Positions 10,039 through 20,124 of a DNA stretch of 64,000 bases are shown here, piece by piece. The DNA comes from Pseudoalteromonas sp. DL-6. Lineage in GTDB: Bacteria; Pseudomonadota; Gammaproteobacteria; Enterobacterales; Alteromonadaceae. Each line of letters starts with the position of its first letter. Within the stretch, counting starts at the first letter, position 1. A program made the translations under genes and the position numbers. Where the stretch lies: assembly GCF_004328665.1 (NCBI RefSeq), contig NZ_CP019770.1:1736001-1800000 (forward strand), written 5' to 3'. Under the pieces are notes generated by a model. The model was not told where the DNA came from. It saw nothing but the letters and a program-made list of their open reading frames with translations, and ran no database searches.

Positions 10039-10383
10039 TTATCGTTGAGCTTGCCACGCGTTTAATTTTTCTTGCGAACCAGTCACTTGCGCCATTAAAT
10101 TATTTGCTGCGTCTGCAGCCTGCTCATCGTTGCCATTATTTAAATTATATTCAATTAAACGTGCCACTTCGGCTAAACTTGCCGCCCCAAATTGAGCCGC
10201 ATTTGATTTAAGACTATGAGAATGGCGAATGGCGGCCTCTTTATCTTGACCGAGCGCTGCGATAGTTTCGTTTCCTAAGCGCTCGAACTCTGAACAACAA
10301 AATTCCAACGTGTCTGGAAACTGTTCACCTAATAGCGACTCCATACTTTCTAATGCGGATTCGTCGATACTGATCTCTGTCAT
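10039..10383 (-). CDS. Stand-alone HPt phosphotransfer protein
   Basis: A 114-residue protein made only of an HPt domain. The motif HSLKSNAAQFGA places the phosphorylated histidine at residue 56. The rest is predicted helical, as in the four-helix bundle of HPt modules. Such proteins pass phosphate between a hybrid kinase receiver and a response regulator. No kinase or regulator is adjacent. The hybrid kinase at 28.5-31.2 kb carries its own HPt, so the partner is probably elsewhere. Confidence 0.88.
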   Translation of the reverse strand: MTEISIDESALESMESLLGEQFPDTLEFCCSEFERLGNETIAALGQDKEAAIRHSHSLKSNAAQFGAASLAEVARLIEYNLNNGNDEQAADAANNLMAQVTGSQEKLNAWQAQR

Positions 10384-10514
10384 ATTAATGCCCTTTAATG
10401 CGGTCCTGCGATTTCTCTTTCATCTCTTACTCTATATCTAAGCACAAAAAAAACCAACTTTATTAATGCAAAAATGTATAATTACGCTAAATGTATTAAT
10501 CAAATGGTTAGCTT

Positions 10515-11108
10515 ATGGCACGTGCTCTTTGTGAACGCTGTAATTTTTCGCTAAGCACCTGTATTTGCAACGCAATAACCTGTGTTGATAACCAAACTCA
10601 GGTTATTGTTTTACAGCATCCCAGTGAAGCAAAAGTGAGCAAAAATACAGCTCAGTTATTGGCATTAAGTTTAACGCGATGCAAAATAATTAAAGGCGAA
10701 AATAATCAAGATTTCGCTTGCTTGCAAAAGCTACCAATCAGCTCGACCGTGTTACTCTACCCAAACGAGGATGCAATTGAGTTAGATGTAGCCAATAACA
10801 GTAAAAACGTACAACCGCTTACGCATTTAATAGTGATCGATGGAACATGGAATAAAGCCTTTAAAATCTTGCAATTAAATCCGCTATTACAACAGTTTAA
10901 AACAGTAAGCTTTCGCCATATTCCTACAAACCGCTATGCTATTCGTAAAGCCCCAAGGGCAGACAGTTTATCAACCCTAGAGGCCGTAGCGCATAGTTTA
11001 TCGCTTATTGAAGCCCTAAACCCGGCACCCTTGTATGGTTTGTTAGATGAATTAATAACCAAACAAACCCAACATATGCCCGCTCACGTAAAAGCACGTT
11101 ACCTGTAA
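10515..11108 (+). CDS. tapT: tRNA-uridine aminocarboxypropyltransferase (DTW domain)
   Basis: The 197-residue DTW-domain protein is predicted to add an aminocarboxypropyl group from S-adenosylmethionine to U47 of tRNA (acp3U). The N-terminus carries the zinc-type cysteines CERCNFSLSTCIC (6-18). The family motif appears as LIVIDGTWNKAFKIL, with RYAIRKAP downstream. It matches E. coli TapT (YfiP). The gene lies six bases before the next one, so they are probably cotranscribed. Confidence 0.88.
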   Translation: MARALCERCNFSLSTCICNAITCVDNQTQVIVLQHPSEAKVSKNTAQLLALSLTRCKIIKGENNQDFACLQKLPISSTVLLYPNEDAIELDVANNSKNVQPLTHLIVIDGTWNKAFKILQLNPLLQQFKTVSFRHIPTNRYAIRKAPRADSLSTLEAVAHSLSLIEALNPAPLYGLLDELITKQTQHMPAHVKARYL

Positions 11109-11114
11109 TTAAAA

Positions 11115-11909
11115 ATGAAATTACCAATGCGTAATACCCCTTCTAGATTAAAGCGCGGATTTTCACGCCAAGGCCCTGACTATCGTTTTGACGACCAAGT
11201 TGATTTTAGCGATATTAGAACGACTTTTGGTTTTCGTTCAATGGTCGTTGGTAAGTGGGTGACTAAAGAAGAGCGCTTTATTAGTGCCAATTTAATTTAT
11301 GATGCGCTAGCTGATTTAGCGCAAATTTTACATTTACCACCAACGGCAATTGGCCTTCGCGGTAAACTTAACTTTGCCTTTGGCCATGGCGGACAAAAAG
11401 GTGTGCAAGCACACTATAATGCTTATGACCAAACTCTCGCACTGGCAAAAAACGCAGGCGGCGGTGCTTTAGCCCATGAGTGGTTTCATGCATTCGATCA
11501 TCATATTAGTGAGCATTTATTTAAATCAAAAACCCGCTTTGGTTTCGCCTCTAAGTTATGGCTGTCAAACTCTCCTGATTTGAGCCATCCACTTAATGAT
11601 GCACTTAATCAATTTTATAAGCAGGTATTTTTAGCGCAAAACGGTGAAGATGCGAATGAATTTGTCCAACGCTGTATCGCGTTTGATAAGGCACACAAGC
11701 AGCAATACATGAGTATGCCAGAGGAGCTTGCAGCTCGCTGTTTTGAAGCCTGTATAAATCAGCATCAAACAATAAAAAATAGCTTTTTGGTCAGTGGATT
11801 AAACAGTAATAATTTAATTTACCCTGAGCTTAGCCAAACGTTAAAAGCCAATGAAGCACTTAACCAATATTTTCAATTATTAGGTTACGCGCTTCATCAA
11901 CAAGCATAG
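11115..11909 (+). CDS. HEXXH-motif protein, CLCA_X / LPD1-like family
   Basis: A 264-residue protein containing HEWFHAFDHH (121-130), a zincin-type metal-binding motif, preceded by a glycine-rich AKNAGGGALA. The upstream segments TTFGFRSMVVGKWVT and LRGKLNFAFGHGGQKG resemble a domain otherwise found in phage and plasmid polyvalent proteins. My family name is from memory and less certain than the motif. A downstream glutamate for a third zinc ligand may be in MSMPEELAARCFEA. It has no signal peptide, so any peptidase activity would be cytoplasmic. It follows tapT by six bases. Confidence 0.65.
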   Translation: MKLPMRNTPSRLKRGFSRQGPDYRFDDQVDFSDIRTTFGFRSMVVGKWVTKEERFISANLIYDALADLAQILHLPPTAIGLRGKLNFAFGHGGQKGVQAHYNAYDQTLALAKNAGGGALAHEWFHAFDHHISEHLFKSKTRFGFASKLWLSNSPDLSHPLNDALNQFYKQVFLAQNGEDANEFVQRCIAFDKAHKQQYMSMPEELAARCFEACINQHQTIKNSFLVSGLNSNNLIYPELSQTLKANEALNQYFQLLGYALHQQA

Positions 11910-11934
11910 TAATCGTTTCTAAAAATCAGAATTA

Positions 11935-12519
11935 CTATTTATCATCACTGATACGACTTGCCACCGCGCTATTTTGATCTTTATATTTTGCATCAACACG
12001 AGTGTTATATGGGTTTTCACATGGGCCGGTGAGCGTTTCAAAGCTCATTGCACCAATCTTCATCATGGGTCTTAGCGCCAGTGGCAATTTACCCGAGTTA
12101 TAAAACTCTAGGACAATATTACCACTCCAACCTGGATCGATTCGGTGAGCGGTGACATGCACCATTAAACCTAAACGTGCCAGCGATGAACGTCCATCTA
12201 ACCAGCCAACAATATCAGCAGGTAACGTTACTTTTTCATAGGTTATTGCTAATGCAAGCTCGCCGGGGTGTAAAAAGAATGCTTCGCCATCGTCTAATAC
12301 AATTTCGTCGCTCATGATTGACTCTAACGCTTTATTAAGCTGAACTTTTGGTCCACTTAAGTCAACGTAAGCAGCATTATGAGCATGAAAAGTTCTAAAC
12401 TTATTACCCAAACGAAGATCCGCAGTCACCCCTGAAATCATTTCACTGGTTGGCGCTGGCTCAATAACAATACGCCCATCGTTTAAATATTCTTTTATAT
12501 GTGTATCTGAAAGTCTCAT
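11935..12519 (-). CDS. dcd: dCTP deaminase
   Basis: Dcd converts dCTP to dUTP and supplies most of the dUMP for thymidylate synthesis in enterobacteria. The 194-residue protein begins [12 protein letters not shown] and contains [20 protein letters not shown] followed by [18 protein letters not shown], which carry the substrate-binding and catalytic glutamate residues. Full length compared with E. coli (193). The start codon lies two bases after the mrp stop, so the two form an operon. Confidence 0.97.
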   Translation of the reverse strand: MRLSDTHIKEYLNDGRIVIEPAPTSEMISGVTADLRLGNKFRTFHAHNAAYVDLSGPKVQLNKALESIMSDEIVLDDGEAFFLHPGELALAITYEKVTLPADIVGWLDGRSSLARLGLMVHVTAHRIDPGWSGNIVLEFYNSGKLPLALRPMMKIGAMSFETLTGPCENPYNTRVDAKYKDQNSAVASRISDDK

Positions 12520-12521
12520 TT

Positions 12522-13598
12522 TTAATCTTCCGTAATCACAACTTCAATTGTGTTGTGATGTTGTTGATAATAAAGCGTACTGGCGATCAGCCGTGCGGCT
12601 GCACTGTAGGTTTCACTTATAGCAGCACTTGCATCATTGGCAATCAATTTACCTTGTTCAGAGGATTCTCTGATATTAATCGCAAGCGGAATATGCGAAA
12701 GCACAGGAACACCATGCTTCATGGCTAATTTTTGTGCGCCATCTTTACCGAATACATGATTAGCTTCGCCGCAATGTCCGCAAATGTAATGGCTCATATT
12801 TTCAATCAAACCAAGCACTGGCACGTTTACTTTATTAAACATAGCAATGCCTTTTTGCGCATCTGCCAGCGCTAAATCTTGTGGCGTAGTAACAATTACA
12901 GTGCCACTGGCAGGGACTTTTTGGCTCATGGTTAATTGAATATCGCCAGTGCCTGGGGGCATATCGACGATTAAGTAATCAAGCTCACCCCAATCGGTTT
13001 CATTTAATAGCTGACTAAGCGCGCCTGAGGCCATAGGACCGCGCCATACGGTAGCATCGTCGCTAGGCACTAAAAAGCCAATAGATTGCGCTTTAATGCC
13101 GTTAGCATTAAATGGTTGTAATTGCTTGTTGTCTTTAGTGACAGGCTCACTGCCTACCAAACCTAACAACATAGGTATAGAAGGACCATAAATGTCAGCA
13201 TCTAAAATGCCGACTTTAGCGCCCTCATTTTTAAGCGAACCTGCAATGTTAACAGCCGTGGTTGACTTACCCACTCCGCCTTTACCTGAGGCCACTAAAA
13301 TAATGTGCTTTATGGCTTTAAATTTTGCAGCCTCTTTAAGTGCCACCACCGCGCTTACATTTACTTCGGTTTTAAGTCGCTCGGTTAAAAATTTAGCAAC
13401 ATGTGGCATTTCAGATTGTGCTGCAAACGGAAGAGTGAGTTTAACAATAATTGATTTATCGGTGTTTTGAGTAATATCAGCGATAAAATCTTGCTCAATA
13501 CCCACAGCGAAAGCGGCACTTCGATAGGCCGCTAAAGCAGAAATAATCGGTTGTTTTTGCACCGATTTAGCAGAGAATAGTTTCGACAGTCCAAACAT
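12522..13598 (-). CDS. mrp: Iron-sulfur cluster carrier protein Mrp/ApbC
   Basis: A P-loop ATPase that binds and transfers Fe-S clusters. The deviant Walker A motif [10 protein letters not shown] (104-113), the [14 protein letters not shown] motif and the DMPPGTGD motif are present. A CxxC pair (HYICGHCGE, about residue 265) is the cluster ligand site. The first 90 residues are a degenerate MIP18-like domain. The gene is divergent from metG, as in E. coli, with 177 bases between them, and leads into dcd. Confidence 0.95.
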   Translation of the reverse strand: MFGLSKLFSAKSVQKQPIISALAAYRSAAFAVGIEQDFIADITQNTDKSIIVKLTLPFAAQSEMPHVAKFLTERLKTEVNVSAVVALKEAAKFKAIKHIILVASGKGGVGKSTTAVNIAGSLKNEGAKVGILDADIYGPSIPMLLGLVGSEPVTKDNKQLQPFNANGIKAQSIGFLVPSDDATVWRGPMASGALSQLLNETDWGELDYLIVDMPPGTGDIQLTMSQKVPASGTVIVTTPQDLALADAQKGIAMFNKVNVPVLGLIENMSHYICGHCGEANHVFGKDGAQKLAMKHGVPVLSHIPLAINIRESSEQGKLIANDASAAISETYSAAARLIASTLYYQQHHNTIEVVITED

Positions 13599-13775
13599 AG
13601 CAATAAAATAGCGTTTCTTTGATGAAAAGTGCCACGGAATTATGTAACATTCAGGGCATTAACACCAGTCAATTAGTAAATATCCATAAGCAGTGTACTC
13701 TGTTACTACCGCGCTTATCGATAATGTAATAATTTTCATCTGTTCCTGACTAGGAACGCTTAATTCGGAATGATT

Positions 13776-15800
13776 ATGGCACAGCGAAAGATCCTGATTA
13801 CTAGCGCATTACCTTATGCCAATGGCCCTACCCATTTAGGGCATTTATTAGAGTATATTCAAACTGATATTTGGTCGCGTTTTCAAAAACTACAAGGCCA
13901 CGAAGCATACTATGTGTGCGCCGATGATGCTCATGGCACACCTATTATGCTTAATGCGCAAAAGCAAGGGATCACGCCAGAGGAAATGGTTAAAAACGTT
14001 AGCATAGAACGCCAACGCGATTTTGCTGATTTTAATATCAAGTTTGATAACTACCACAGCACTCACAGCCAAGAAAATAAAGAATTTAGTGAGCTTATTT
14101 ATAACCGCCTTAATGATGCCGGTCATATTAAAAAGCACACTATTTCCCAGTTATTCGATCCAGAAAAAGGCATTTTTCTGCCAGACCGCTTTGTTACTGG
14201 CACTTGCCCTACCTGTAAATCAGAAGATCAAAACGGTGATAGCTGTGATGCCTGTGGCGCAACCTATAGCCCAACAGAGCTAATCAACCCACGCTCTGTT
14301 ATGTCGGGTGCTGAGCCTATTTTAAAAGATTCTGAGCATTACTTTTTTGACTTACCCGCTTTTGAAGGCATGCTTAAAGAATGGCTTCACTCTGGCACAA
14401 TCCAACAAGAAATGGCGAATAAGCTAGATGAGTGGTTTGCCGATGGTTTGCAGCAGTGGGATATCAGCCGCGACGCACCTTATTTTGGTTTTGAAATTCC
14501 AAATGCACCGGGTAAATATTTTTACGTATGGCTAGATGCGCCTATTGGTTATATGGCAAGTTTTAAAAACTTATGTGACAAAAAAGGCATCGACTTTGAT
14601 GCGTTTTGGCAAGAAGGCTCTGACGCTGAGCTTTATCACTTCATTGGTAAAGATATCATCTATTTCCACAGCCTGTTTTGGCCTGCGATGTTAGAAGGCG
14701 CTCAATTTAGAAAGCCTACTAACGTATTTGCCCATGGATTTGTTACGGTTAATGGCGCAAAAATGTCTAAATCAAAAGGCACGTTTATTAAAGCGCGTAC
14801 TTATTTAGATAACCTAGACCCAGAATTTTTACGTTATTACTACGCAGCTAAACTAAACAGTGGCATCACCGATTTAGACTTAAACCTAGAAGATTTTGCA
14901 CAGCGTGTAAATTCAGACTTAGTGGGTAAAGTAGTTAATATTGCGAGCCGTTGCGCTGGCTTTATTACTAAAAAGTTTGACGGTAAGTTAAGCGACACAA
15001 TTATGGAACCACAGCTGCTTACTGAATTTCAAAATGCCTCAGCCACTATCACTGAACATTACGAAAATCGTGAATACAGCCGCGCAATCCGTGAGATTAT
15101 GGCCCTTGCTGATAAAGCAAATCAATTTATTGATAATGCCGCGCCTTGGGTGCTTATTAAAGACGAATCAAAGCAAGAAGAAGCGCATCAGGTATGTTCG
15201 TTAGGACTTAACTTATTCCGCGTGCTGATCACTTACTTAAAGCCTGTACTGCCTGGTATGGCAACAAATGTTGAAGCCTTCTTAAATGATGAGCTTACAT
15301 GGCAAGGTGTGCAAACTGCACTAATAAGCCACCCTATCAATAAATTTAAGCCGTTAATGCAACGTGTTGAAATGGACAAAGTGAATAAAATGGTTGAAGA
15401 ATCAAAAGAAAGCTTAATCGCTGAAAAAGACAAAATCGATCCTAATAGCCCACTGGCAAAAGAGCCTATTGCAGCTGAGATTGAATTTGATGACTTTGCA
15501 AAAGTAGATTTACGCGTTGCTAAAATAGCTAAAGCAGAGCACGTAGAAGGCGCTGACAAATTGCTTAAGTTAACTCTTGATTTAGGCGGCGAAACACGCC
15601 AAGTATTTGCAGGTATTAAATCAGCCTACGCACCAGAAGACATCGAAGGAAAGCTAACTGTGATGGTCGCTAACCTTAAACCGCGTAAAATGCGCTTTGG
15701 AATGTCTGAAGGTATGGTACTTGCTGCAGGCCCTGGCGGTAAAGAAATATACATTCTTAACCCAGACGATGGTTCAGAGCCTGGTATGCGAGTAATGTAA
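13776..15800 (+). CDS. metG: Methionine-tRNA ligase
   Basis: Charges tRNA-Met. The class I signatures are [16 protein letters not shown] (HIGH equivalent) and [12 protein letters not shown] (KMSKS). A zinc knuckle with four cysteines lies between ([17 protein letters not shown]). The C-terminal 110 residues are the EMAP-II/Trbp111-like tRNA-binding and dimerisation domain, starting near [15 protein letters not shown] prefer the ATG at 13776 to the ATG two codons earlier, because the GGAA at 13767-13770 would then be a usable ribosome binding site and the N-terminus matches the family. Confidence 0.97.
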   Translation: MAQRKILITSALPYANGPTHLGHLLEYIQTDIWSRFQKLQGHEAYYVCADDAHGTPIMLNAQKQGITPEEMVKNVSIERQRDFADFNIKFDNYHSTHSQENKEFSELIYNRLNDAGHIKKHTISQLFDPEKGIFLPDRFVTGTCPTCKSEDQNGDSCDACGATYSPTELINPRSVMSGAEPILKDSEHYFFDLPAFEGMLKEWLHSGTIQQEMANKLDEWFADGLQQWDISRDAPYFGFEIPNAPGKYFYVWLDAPIGYMASFKNLCDKKGIDFDAFWQEGSDAELYHFIGKDIIYFHSLFWPAMLEGAQFRKPTNVFAHGFVTVNGAKMSKSKGTFIKARTYLDNLDPEFLRYYYAAKLNSGITDLDLNLEDFAQRVNSDLVGKVVNIASRCAGFITKKFDGKLSDTIMEPQLLTEFQNASATITEHYENREYSRAIREIMALADKANQFIDNAAPWVLIKDESKQEEAHQVCSLGLNLFRVLITYLKPVLPGMATNVEAFLNDELTWQGVQTALISHPINKFKPLMQRVEMDKVNKMVEESKESLIAEKDKIDPNSPLAKEPIAAEIEFDDFAKVDLRVAKIAKAEHVEGADKLLKLTLDLGGETRQVFAGIKSAYAPEDIEGKLTVMVANLKPRKMRFGMSEGMVLAAGPGGKEIYILNPDDGSEPGMRVM

Positions 15801-15815
15801 GCACTGTGCTTGTTT

Positions 15816-15847
15816 AAAAAGCCGCTAAATATTTAGCGGCTTTTTTT
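15816..15847. terminator. Bidirectional terminator after metG
   Basis: Perfect inverted repeat GCCGCTAAAT/ATTTAGCGGC flanked by A and T runs, between metG and a converging membrane-protein gene. Confidence 0.92.
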
Positions 15848-15857
15848 ATTGTTGACG

Positions 15858-16661
15858 TTATTTAGCTAAGGCGACTACTTTTGCCAAATGAATCACTAAG
15901 CATTGGGAGCTAATATATATAAACCAGTTTATATAGCGCACCTGAGGATAAAAACCTTGCCCTTGGTTACCATAAATCCAAAAAGCACCAATAATGGCAT
16001 CAGCCAATGCAGCAAGTAAAAGCCCTAAGCTCACCCACATTATTGGTTTAGGTGCATAAAAACCACCATAAACAACAACCAACATCAGACCCATAAGTCC
16101 CACCGCAGTTACCACCACACTATAAGCGCCTGTCATGGCTAAAATTGGTATACCAGCTCCATCAAGATACATAGAGGCGAGTGACAAAGCACTTACAACC
16201 AGTACTACAACTATAAAACAGGTGCTTTTTAGTCGCGATATAGCTTGCTGCCTTTTATAGGCTAACACACAGGCTAAAAATAAAAGGCTGTAGCCAGGTG
16301 CAAACAATAAAATTGAATCAACTAAATAGTCATGCTTTATTAACGTTGCATAGCGGTGATAATGTTGGGATAGGTTAAAGTTAATCACATCCCCAACTGT
16401 ACACAACATTAAAGCTGCGCTACAAAGAAGTGCTATAAAGCGTAACTGCTTATCTCTAAACCTATGAAATACCCAAGTAGTCATTGCCACACTATTAAAC
16501 ATCAGTAAACACAGCGAGCTCACTGTTAATAGCAATAAAATTTCTTTTTTATCAGGTGTAATTAGCCCTACTAACAGCACAACTAAAGCACATAGCCAAG
16601 CAATAAAAGAAATAACCTGATGAGGGTGTTTTATAGATAACGAATTGATTGCACTAGCCAA
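15858..16661 (-). CDS. Multi-pass membrane protein, possibly YhhN/lysoplasmalogenase-like
   Basis: A 267-residue protein with about eight predicted membrane helices and very little soluble sequence. Acidic residues within helices (CTVGDVINFN near 92 and ALADAIIGAFWIYG near 220) and the general layout recall the YhhN (TMEM86 lysoplasmalogenase) family. The match is by eye and weak, and function should be treated as unknown. It converges on metG across a shared terminator. Upstream is a small gene on the same strand. Confidence 0.5.
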   Translation of the reverse strand: MASAINSLSIKHPHQVISFIAWLCALVVLLVGLITPDKKEILLLLTVSSLCLLMFNSVAMTTWVFHRFRDKQLRFIALLCSAALMLCTVGDVINFNLSQHYHRYATLIKHDYLVDSILLFAPGYSLLFLACVLAYKRQQAISRLKSTCFIVVVLVVSALSLASMYLDGAGIPILAMTGAYSVVVTAVGLMGLMLVVVYGGFYAPKPIMWVSLGLLLAALADAIIGAFWIYGNQGQGFYPQVRYINWFIYISSQCLVIHLAKVVALAK

Positions 16662-16702
16662 GGTTTAAAATTAATAAACTTAATTTAGCAAATTATTATC
16701 GC

Positions 16703-16882
16703 TTAGGGTTTATTTTTATTATGCGCAGTTTGCATTTCTTTTTGTGTTTTTAGCCGACATTGTGCTAACTGCTCAAGTCGAATAGCTTTAATTGCCGCCA
16801 AAGGATCATCCACACTGAGTCCACCAGCATCATAGGTGTTTTGTTGATCTATCACTTTATTGTCATCTTGTTTAGTATGCAT
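16703..16882 (-). CDS. Small hypothetical protein, 59 residues
   Basis: A short frame with ATG start and TAA stop, preceded by AGTGAGAA as a weak ribosome binding site six bases upstream. The product is hydrophilic, with no signal peptide or cysteine pair (one Cys). It contains GGLSVDDPLAAIKAIRLEQL and a lysine/glutamine-rich tail, predicted helical. Codon choice looks like that of the neighbours. I do not recognise a family. It lies 41 bases upstream of the membrane protein on the same strand and may be cotranscribed with it. Confidence 0.5.
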   Translation of the reverse strand: MHTKQDDNKVIDQQNTYDAGGLSVDDPLAAIKAIRLEQLAQCRLKTQKEMQTAHNKNKP

Positions 16883-17018
16883 ATTATTCTCACTTGGAAC
16901 TGTTTATCGATTTTAGGCGCGCTACATCAAATAAAAAAGTGCTGAAACACTTTACGATTTAGTTGAAAAACACCTGTTCCTCTGTATATTAGATATTACT
17001 AATATTGAGGAGTATATT

Positions 17019-17561
17019 ATGCGCATTATTTTACTTTTTTCCAGTTTATTTATTTCATCCGCTGCTTTTGCTAGCAATACCGGCGAGGCACGACAAACCA
17101 TCAAGGCATTTTCAACTGATTTAAAACAGGTACTCGTTAGTACTATGAAGCAAAGCGGCCCACTCGCGGCAATAAGTGTATGCAATACAGCAGCACCCGC
17201 TATAGCTTCACAACACAGCAACAGTCCTTGGCAAATTAGCCGCAGTGCTTTAAAAACTCGTAACTCAGATAATCAACCCGATGCATGGCTCAAAAATGTT
17301 TTATTAAACTTTGAACAACGTAAGCTCAATGGCGAGCCGGTAGCAAGCATAGAATATCAAGAGCAAAGACCGGATGGCTGGTATTTTGTAAAAGCGATCC
17401 CTACTCAAAAAGCGTGTTTGGCATGTCATGGCAGTGACATTGCCCCCGCAGTTTCTAAAAAAATAGCGACTTTATACCCTAATGATCAGGCAACTGATTT
17501 TAAATTGGGTGACATTCGTGGCGCATTTGTTGTTAAGAAAGCCATTGAAAATCACCAATGA
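17019..17561 (+). CDS. Periplasmic haem-c protein, Tll0287/DUF3365-like
   Basis: A 180-residue secreted protein with a signal peptide (cleavage after AAFA, about residue 18). A single c-type haem site, CLACH, lies at 133-137, and the family core SVCNTAAPAIA and RPDGWYFVKAIPTQ surrounds it. Tll0287-like domains bind haem c and are thought to sense redox state or gas, or to carry electrons. There is no kinase domain attached, so a stand-alone electron carrier or sensor is equally possible. Confidence 0.82.
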   Translation: MRIILLFSSLFISSAAFASNTGEARQTIKAFSTDLKQVLVSTMKQSGPLAAISVCNTAAPAIASQHSNSPWQISRSALKTRNSDNQPDAWLKNVLLNFEQRKLNGEPVASIEYQEQRPDGWYFVKAIPTQKACLACHGSDIAPAVSKKIATLYPNDQATDFKLGDIRGAFVVKKAIENHQ

Positions 17562-17575
17562 TAATCCGTTGACGA

Positions 17576-18097
17576 TCAACTATTGAATTTTACCGCATCG
17601 GATGCAATACGTTTTTTACGCCTAACGTATAGAGTATGTGGCAGCATAAGTAATTGATTTAATAAAATAGCTAATACCAATGCAAACAACACTGCACTCG
17701 CGGTTAAAGGAATACCTAACTTAAAGTTATCAAGTGTATTTTGTAATCTGTCAAAGCGCTCTGGGGAGAACATATACAGCATTTTTTGCACTAAATTACC
17801 TTGTTCAAAAATAGCCATCCCTTTTTTTAAATCAGCAAATTGCAGTAATGTTTGTTGTTTTTGCTTTGCATCGGCTCTGACACTCGGTTCAGTGTTTGCT
17901 AAATGACGGTTTATCATTGCTTGTGTACTAGAAAAATTATATTGCTTTGCTGTATTTGCATAGCCATCAACTTGCCATTTTGTTGCATGGTATAAGCCCG
18001 CTAAATGTTGTTGGTAATGATCACTCAGCTGCGGTAGTTGCAATGAAACAATAAAAGCGCAAGCAAATATTAATTTATCGAACAGGTTAACGATCAT
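17576..18097 (-). CDS. DUF2937 family membrane protein
   Basis: A 173-residue protein with an N-terminal membrane segment (residues 6-22), a roughly 100-residue helical part rich in Gln and Lys that probably faces the periplasm, and a second membrane segment near 132-155. The final 20 residues are basic and should be cytoplasmic. The pattern fits DUF2937, whose function is unknown. It converges with the haem protein gene. A terminator for the upstream deaminase operon separates it from that unit. Confidence 0.7.
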   Translation of the reverse strand: MIVNLFDKLIFACAFIVSLQLPQLSDHYQQHLAGLYHATKWQVDGYANTAKQYNFSSTQAMINRHLANTEPSVRADAKQKQQTLLQFADLKKGMAIFEQGNLVQKMLYMFSPERFDRLQNTLDNFKLGIPLTASAVLFALVLAILLNQLLMLPHTLYVRRKKRIASDAVKFNS

Positions 18098-18117
18098 AAT
18101 AATCCCTTGTGCTGCGT

Positions 18118-18160
18118 TTAATAAAAGTGACTACCGTTAACTATAACAGGTAGTCGCTTT
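18118..18160 (-). terminator. Terminator after the deaminase gene
   Basis: Eleven-base stem (18125-18135 with 18149-18159, core GACTACC/GGTAGTC). Read on the minus strand it is followed by CACTTTTATT. It lies 30 bases after the deaminase stop. Confidence 0.7.
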
Positions 18161-18188
18161 AGTCTAAATACCATGCGCTGCTGCGCTG

Positions 18189-18665
18189 TTAATCTGCTTG
18201 GTGAAATTGACGATGCAGGGCGTGAACCTGCTCAACAAGTGCTGGTACGGGCCCATAAACAGCGATATTAGGAGCAACCGCTTCAATAGGTAACGGGTTA
18301 ACCGGCGACTTAGTCATTTTGAGCCCGCTAAGCCAGCTAGTTAATTGCGCAGATGAACTCACATACATAATTCGACCTAAACCTACCCATGCGTGTGCTG
18401 CGGCGCACATAGGGCAATGCTCCCCTGAGGTATACACAGTAGCCCCAGCGCGTTGTTCAGGTGTCATATTATTTGCAGCCCAACGAGCAATTTCAAACTC
18501 AGGATGACGTGTATGATCGCCACCCGCAACACGGTTGCGATCTTCCATACATACATTTCCTTTAGCATCAACAAGCACAGAGCCAAACGGTTCATCGCCT
18601 GCTTCTAACGCCTCTTTAGCTAGCGCTATGCTGCGTTTTAAGTGCTCTAAATCAGTCTCGTTCAT
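18189..18665 (-). CDS. Nucleoside/base deaminase (cytidine deaminase-like fold)
   Basis: A zinc-dependent deaminase of 158 residues. The catalytic motif is HPEFE (His54, Glu56), and GEHCPMCAAA holds the two cysteine zinc ligands (84, 87). This PCxxC-type pattern is shared by guanine deaminases and tRNA adenosine deaminases; the HPEFE variant in place of HAE and the short length suggest a small-molecule deaminase. I use the ATG at 18665, preceded by AAGGAG, rather than upstream codons that would overlap the previous gene. Likely cotranscribed with the HbpS/GlcG-like gene 50 bases upstream. Confidence 0.82.
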   Translation of the reverse strand: MNETDLEHLKRSIALAKEALEAGDEPFGSVLVDAKGNVCMEDRNRVAGGDHTRHPEFEIARWAANNMTPEQRAGATVYTSGEHCPMCAAAHAWVGLGRIMYVSSSAQLTSWLSGLKMTKSPVNPLPIEAVAPNIAVYGPVPALVEQVHALHRQFHQAD

Positions 18666-18715
18666 AATCTGTAAACTCCTTTGACTATCACTTTTGGGGA
18701 TATTTAGTAACGTGA

Positions 18716-19255
18716 TCAGTTTTTCGACTGCGCTAACCATAACGCTTTGATCCCTGCTTTTGCAACACGTACATCCTCACTGCCATGAGCACCGCCAACT
18801 CCCACAGCCCCCACCACAGTATCGTTAATATAAATCGGCACCCCGCCATCCAGTATTAAAATGTTTTCATCTAAATAACGAAGGTCTGCTGGAATAGTGC
18901 CCTCTTTTATGCCTTTTGCTATAACTGCGGTTTCTCGCTTTTGCGAATTGGCGGTATAGGCTTTTTTATAACTGGCTCTAATAGTATGAACACCTGCAAA
19001 GTGGTCGCGCAGCACTGCAAGTGTTTGTCCTGATGCATCCACAACAGTAATAGAAACCGCTAAGTTATCTTTTTTAGCGGCAATAGCCGCCGCATTTACA
19101 ATGCGCTGTGCCATATCACCCGTTAATTGTGCCACCATAGGAATAGTTTGCTGCTGTTGTTGATTAATAGTTACTTGAGTATCAGTTTGACCAGCAAAAG
19201 AAACGATTGATGAAAGAGAAGTAAATAGCACAGTAAAAATAGCCCGTTTTTTCAT
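18716..19255 (-). CDS. Secreted HbpS/GlcG-family (DUF336) protein
   Basis: A 179-residue protein with a signal peptide ([20 protein letters not shown], cut near residue 21) and a GlcG/HbpS domain. Family hallmarks are [20 protein letters not shown] and the C-terminal [22 protein letters not shown]. HbpS from Streptomyces binds haem, while GlcG-type proteins are of unclear function. The start at 19255 gives a clean signal peptide; an in-frame start 23 codons earlier would place extra residues before it. It leads an apparent two-gene unit with the deaminase. Confidence 0.82.
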   Translation of the reverse strand: MKKRAIFTVLFTSLSSIVSFAGQTDTQVTINQQQQQTIPMVAQLTGDMAQRIVNAAAIAAKKDNLAVSITVVDASGQTLAVLRDHFAGVHTIRASYKKAYTANSQKRETAVIAKGIKEGTIPADLRYLDENILILDGGVPIYINDTVVGAVGVGGAHGSEDVRVAKAGIKALWLAQSKN

Positions 19256-19468
19256 ATTGTTTTTCCACGTTTTAATCAAAAAATAGAAAATACACAGACC
19301 GTATTGAGTAATAAAAGCTTTCATGTAATCACTAATTTACTTCACTATTTTCATTATGTAAGACGCATTTAATATCCATGCTAAATTTAGCTGATTTAAT
19401 AAATGATCGCCTCTTAGCAACACTGCGTAATATTTAACCGATACCTAATCAATTTAAAGGAAAGTAAC

Positions 19469-19969
19469 ATGTTTAAAAAAATAGCGTCTGTTCTGACTTT
19501 TGTATTAGCAAGTTTAACCCTTTCTACAGCAGCGCATGCCGATCACCATGGTATGAAAAAAGATATTGTTGATGTGGCTGCTGCCAATGGTTCGTTTTCA
19601 ACCTTGGTTGCCGCTGTAAAAGCCGCTGGCCTAGTTGATACTTTAAAAGGTGAAGGGCCTTATACTGTTTTTGCACCTACAGATGAGGCTTTTGCAAAAC
19701 TACCCGCAGGAACCGTTGAAAATCTATTAAAGGCAGAAAATAAAGACAAGTTAGTAGCTATTCTTACTTACCATGTTGTATCGGGTAAGGTAATGGCTGC
19801 AGATGTGGTAACACTAACTAGTGCCGCCACTGTGCAAGGCCAATCTGTAAATGTAGCAACTAATAATGGCGCTGTTATGATTAATGACGCAACAGTAGTT
19901 AAGGCCGATGTAAAGGCCACTAATGGTGTTATTCATGTAATTGATACCGTTTTGTTGCCAAAAGAGTAA
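19469..19969 (+). CDS. Secreted fasciclin-domain protein
   Basis: A 166-residue protein with a signal peptide (cleavage after AAHA, residue 24) and one FAS1 domain. H1 and H2 motifs are clear: [15 protein letters not shown] and [15 protein letters not shown], ending [11 protein letters not shown]. Bacterial FAS1 proteins are surface or periplasmic and are linked to adhesion, though the ligand is unknown. A good ribosome binding site (AAAGGAAAG) precedes the ATG. Monocistronic by its surroundings. Confidence 0.9.
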   Translation: MFKKIASVLTFVLASLTLSTAAHADHHGMKKDIVDVAAANGSFSTLVAAVKAAGLVDTLKGEGPYTVFAPTDEAFAKLPAGTVENLLKAENKDKLVAILTYHVVSGKVMAADVVTLTSAATVQGQSVNVATNNGAVMINDATVVKADVKATNGVIHVIDTVLLPKE

Positions 19970-20124
19970 CACCTTTCATTTCTCAGCGGAGTAAAATATC
20001 TACTCCGCTCTTTGTACCTAGCATAAAGTATTAATACCTTTTTCTAAATGCCCTCTTTAATACTAGTGATTTTTACACTATATTAAAAGATAATTAAGCG
20101 TCTGTTAATATTGAGAAAGAGTTT

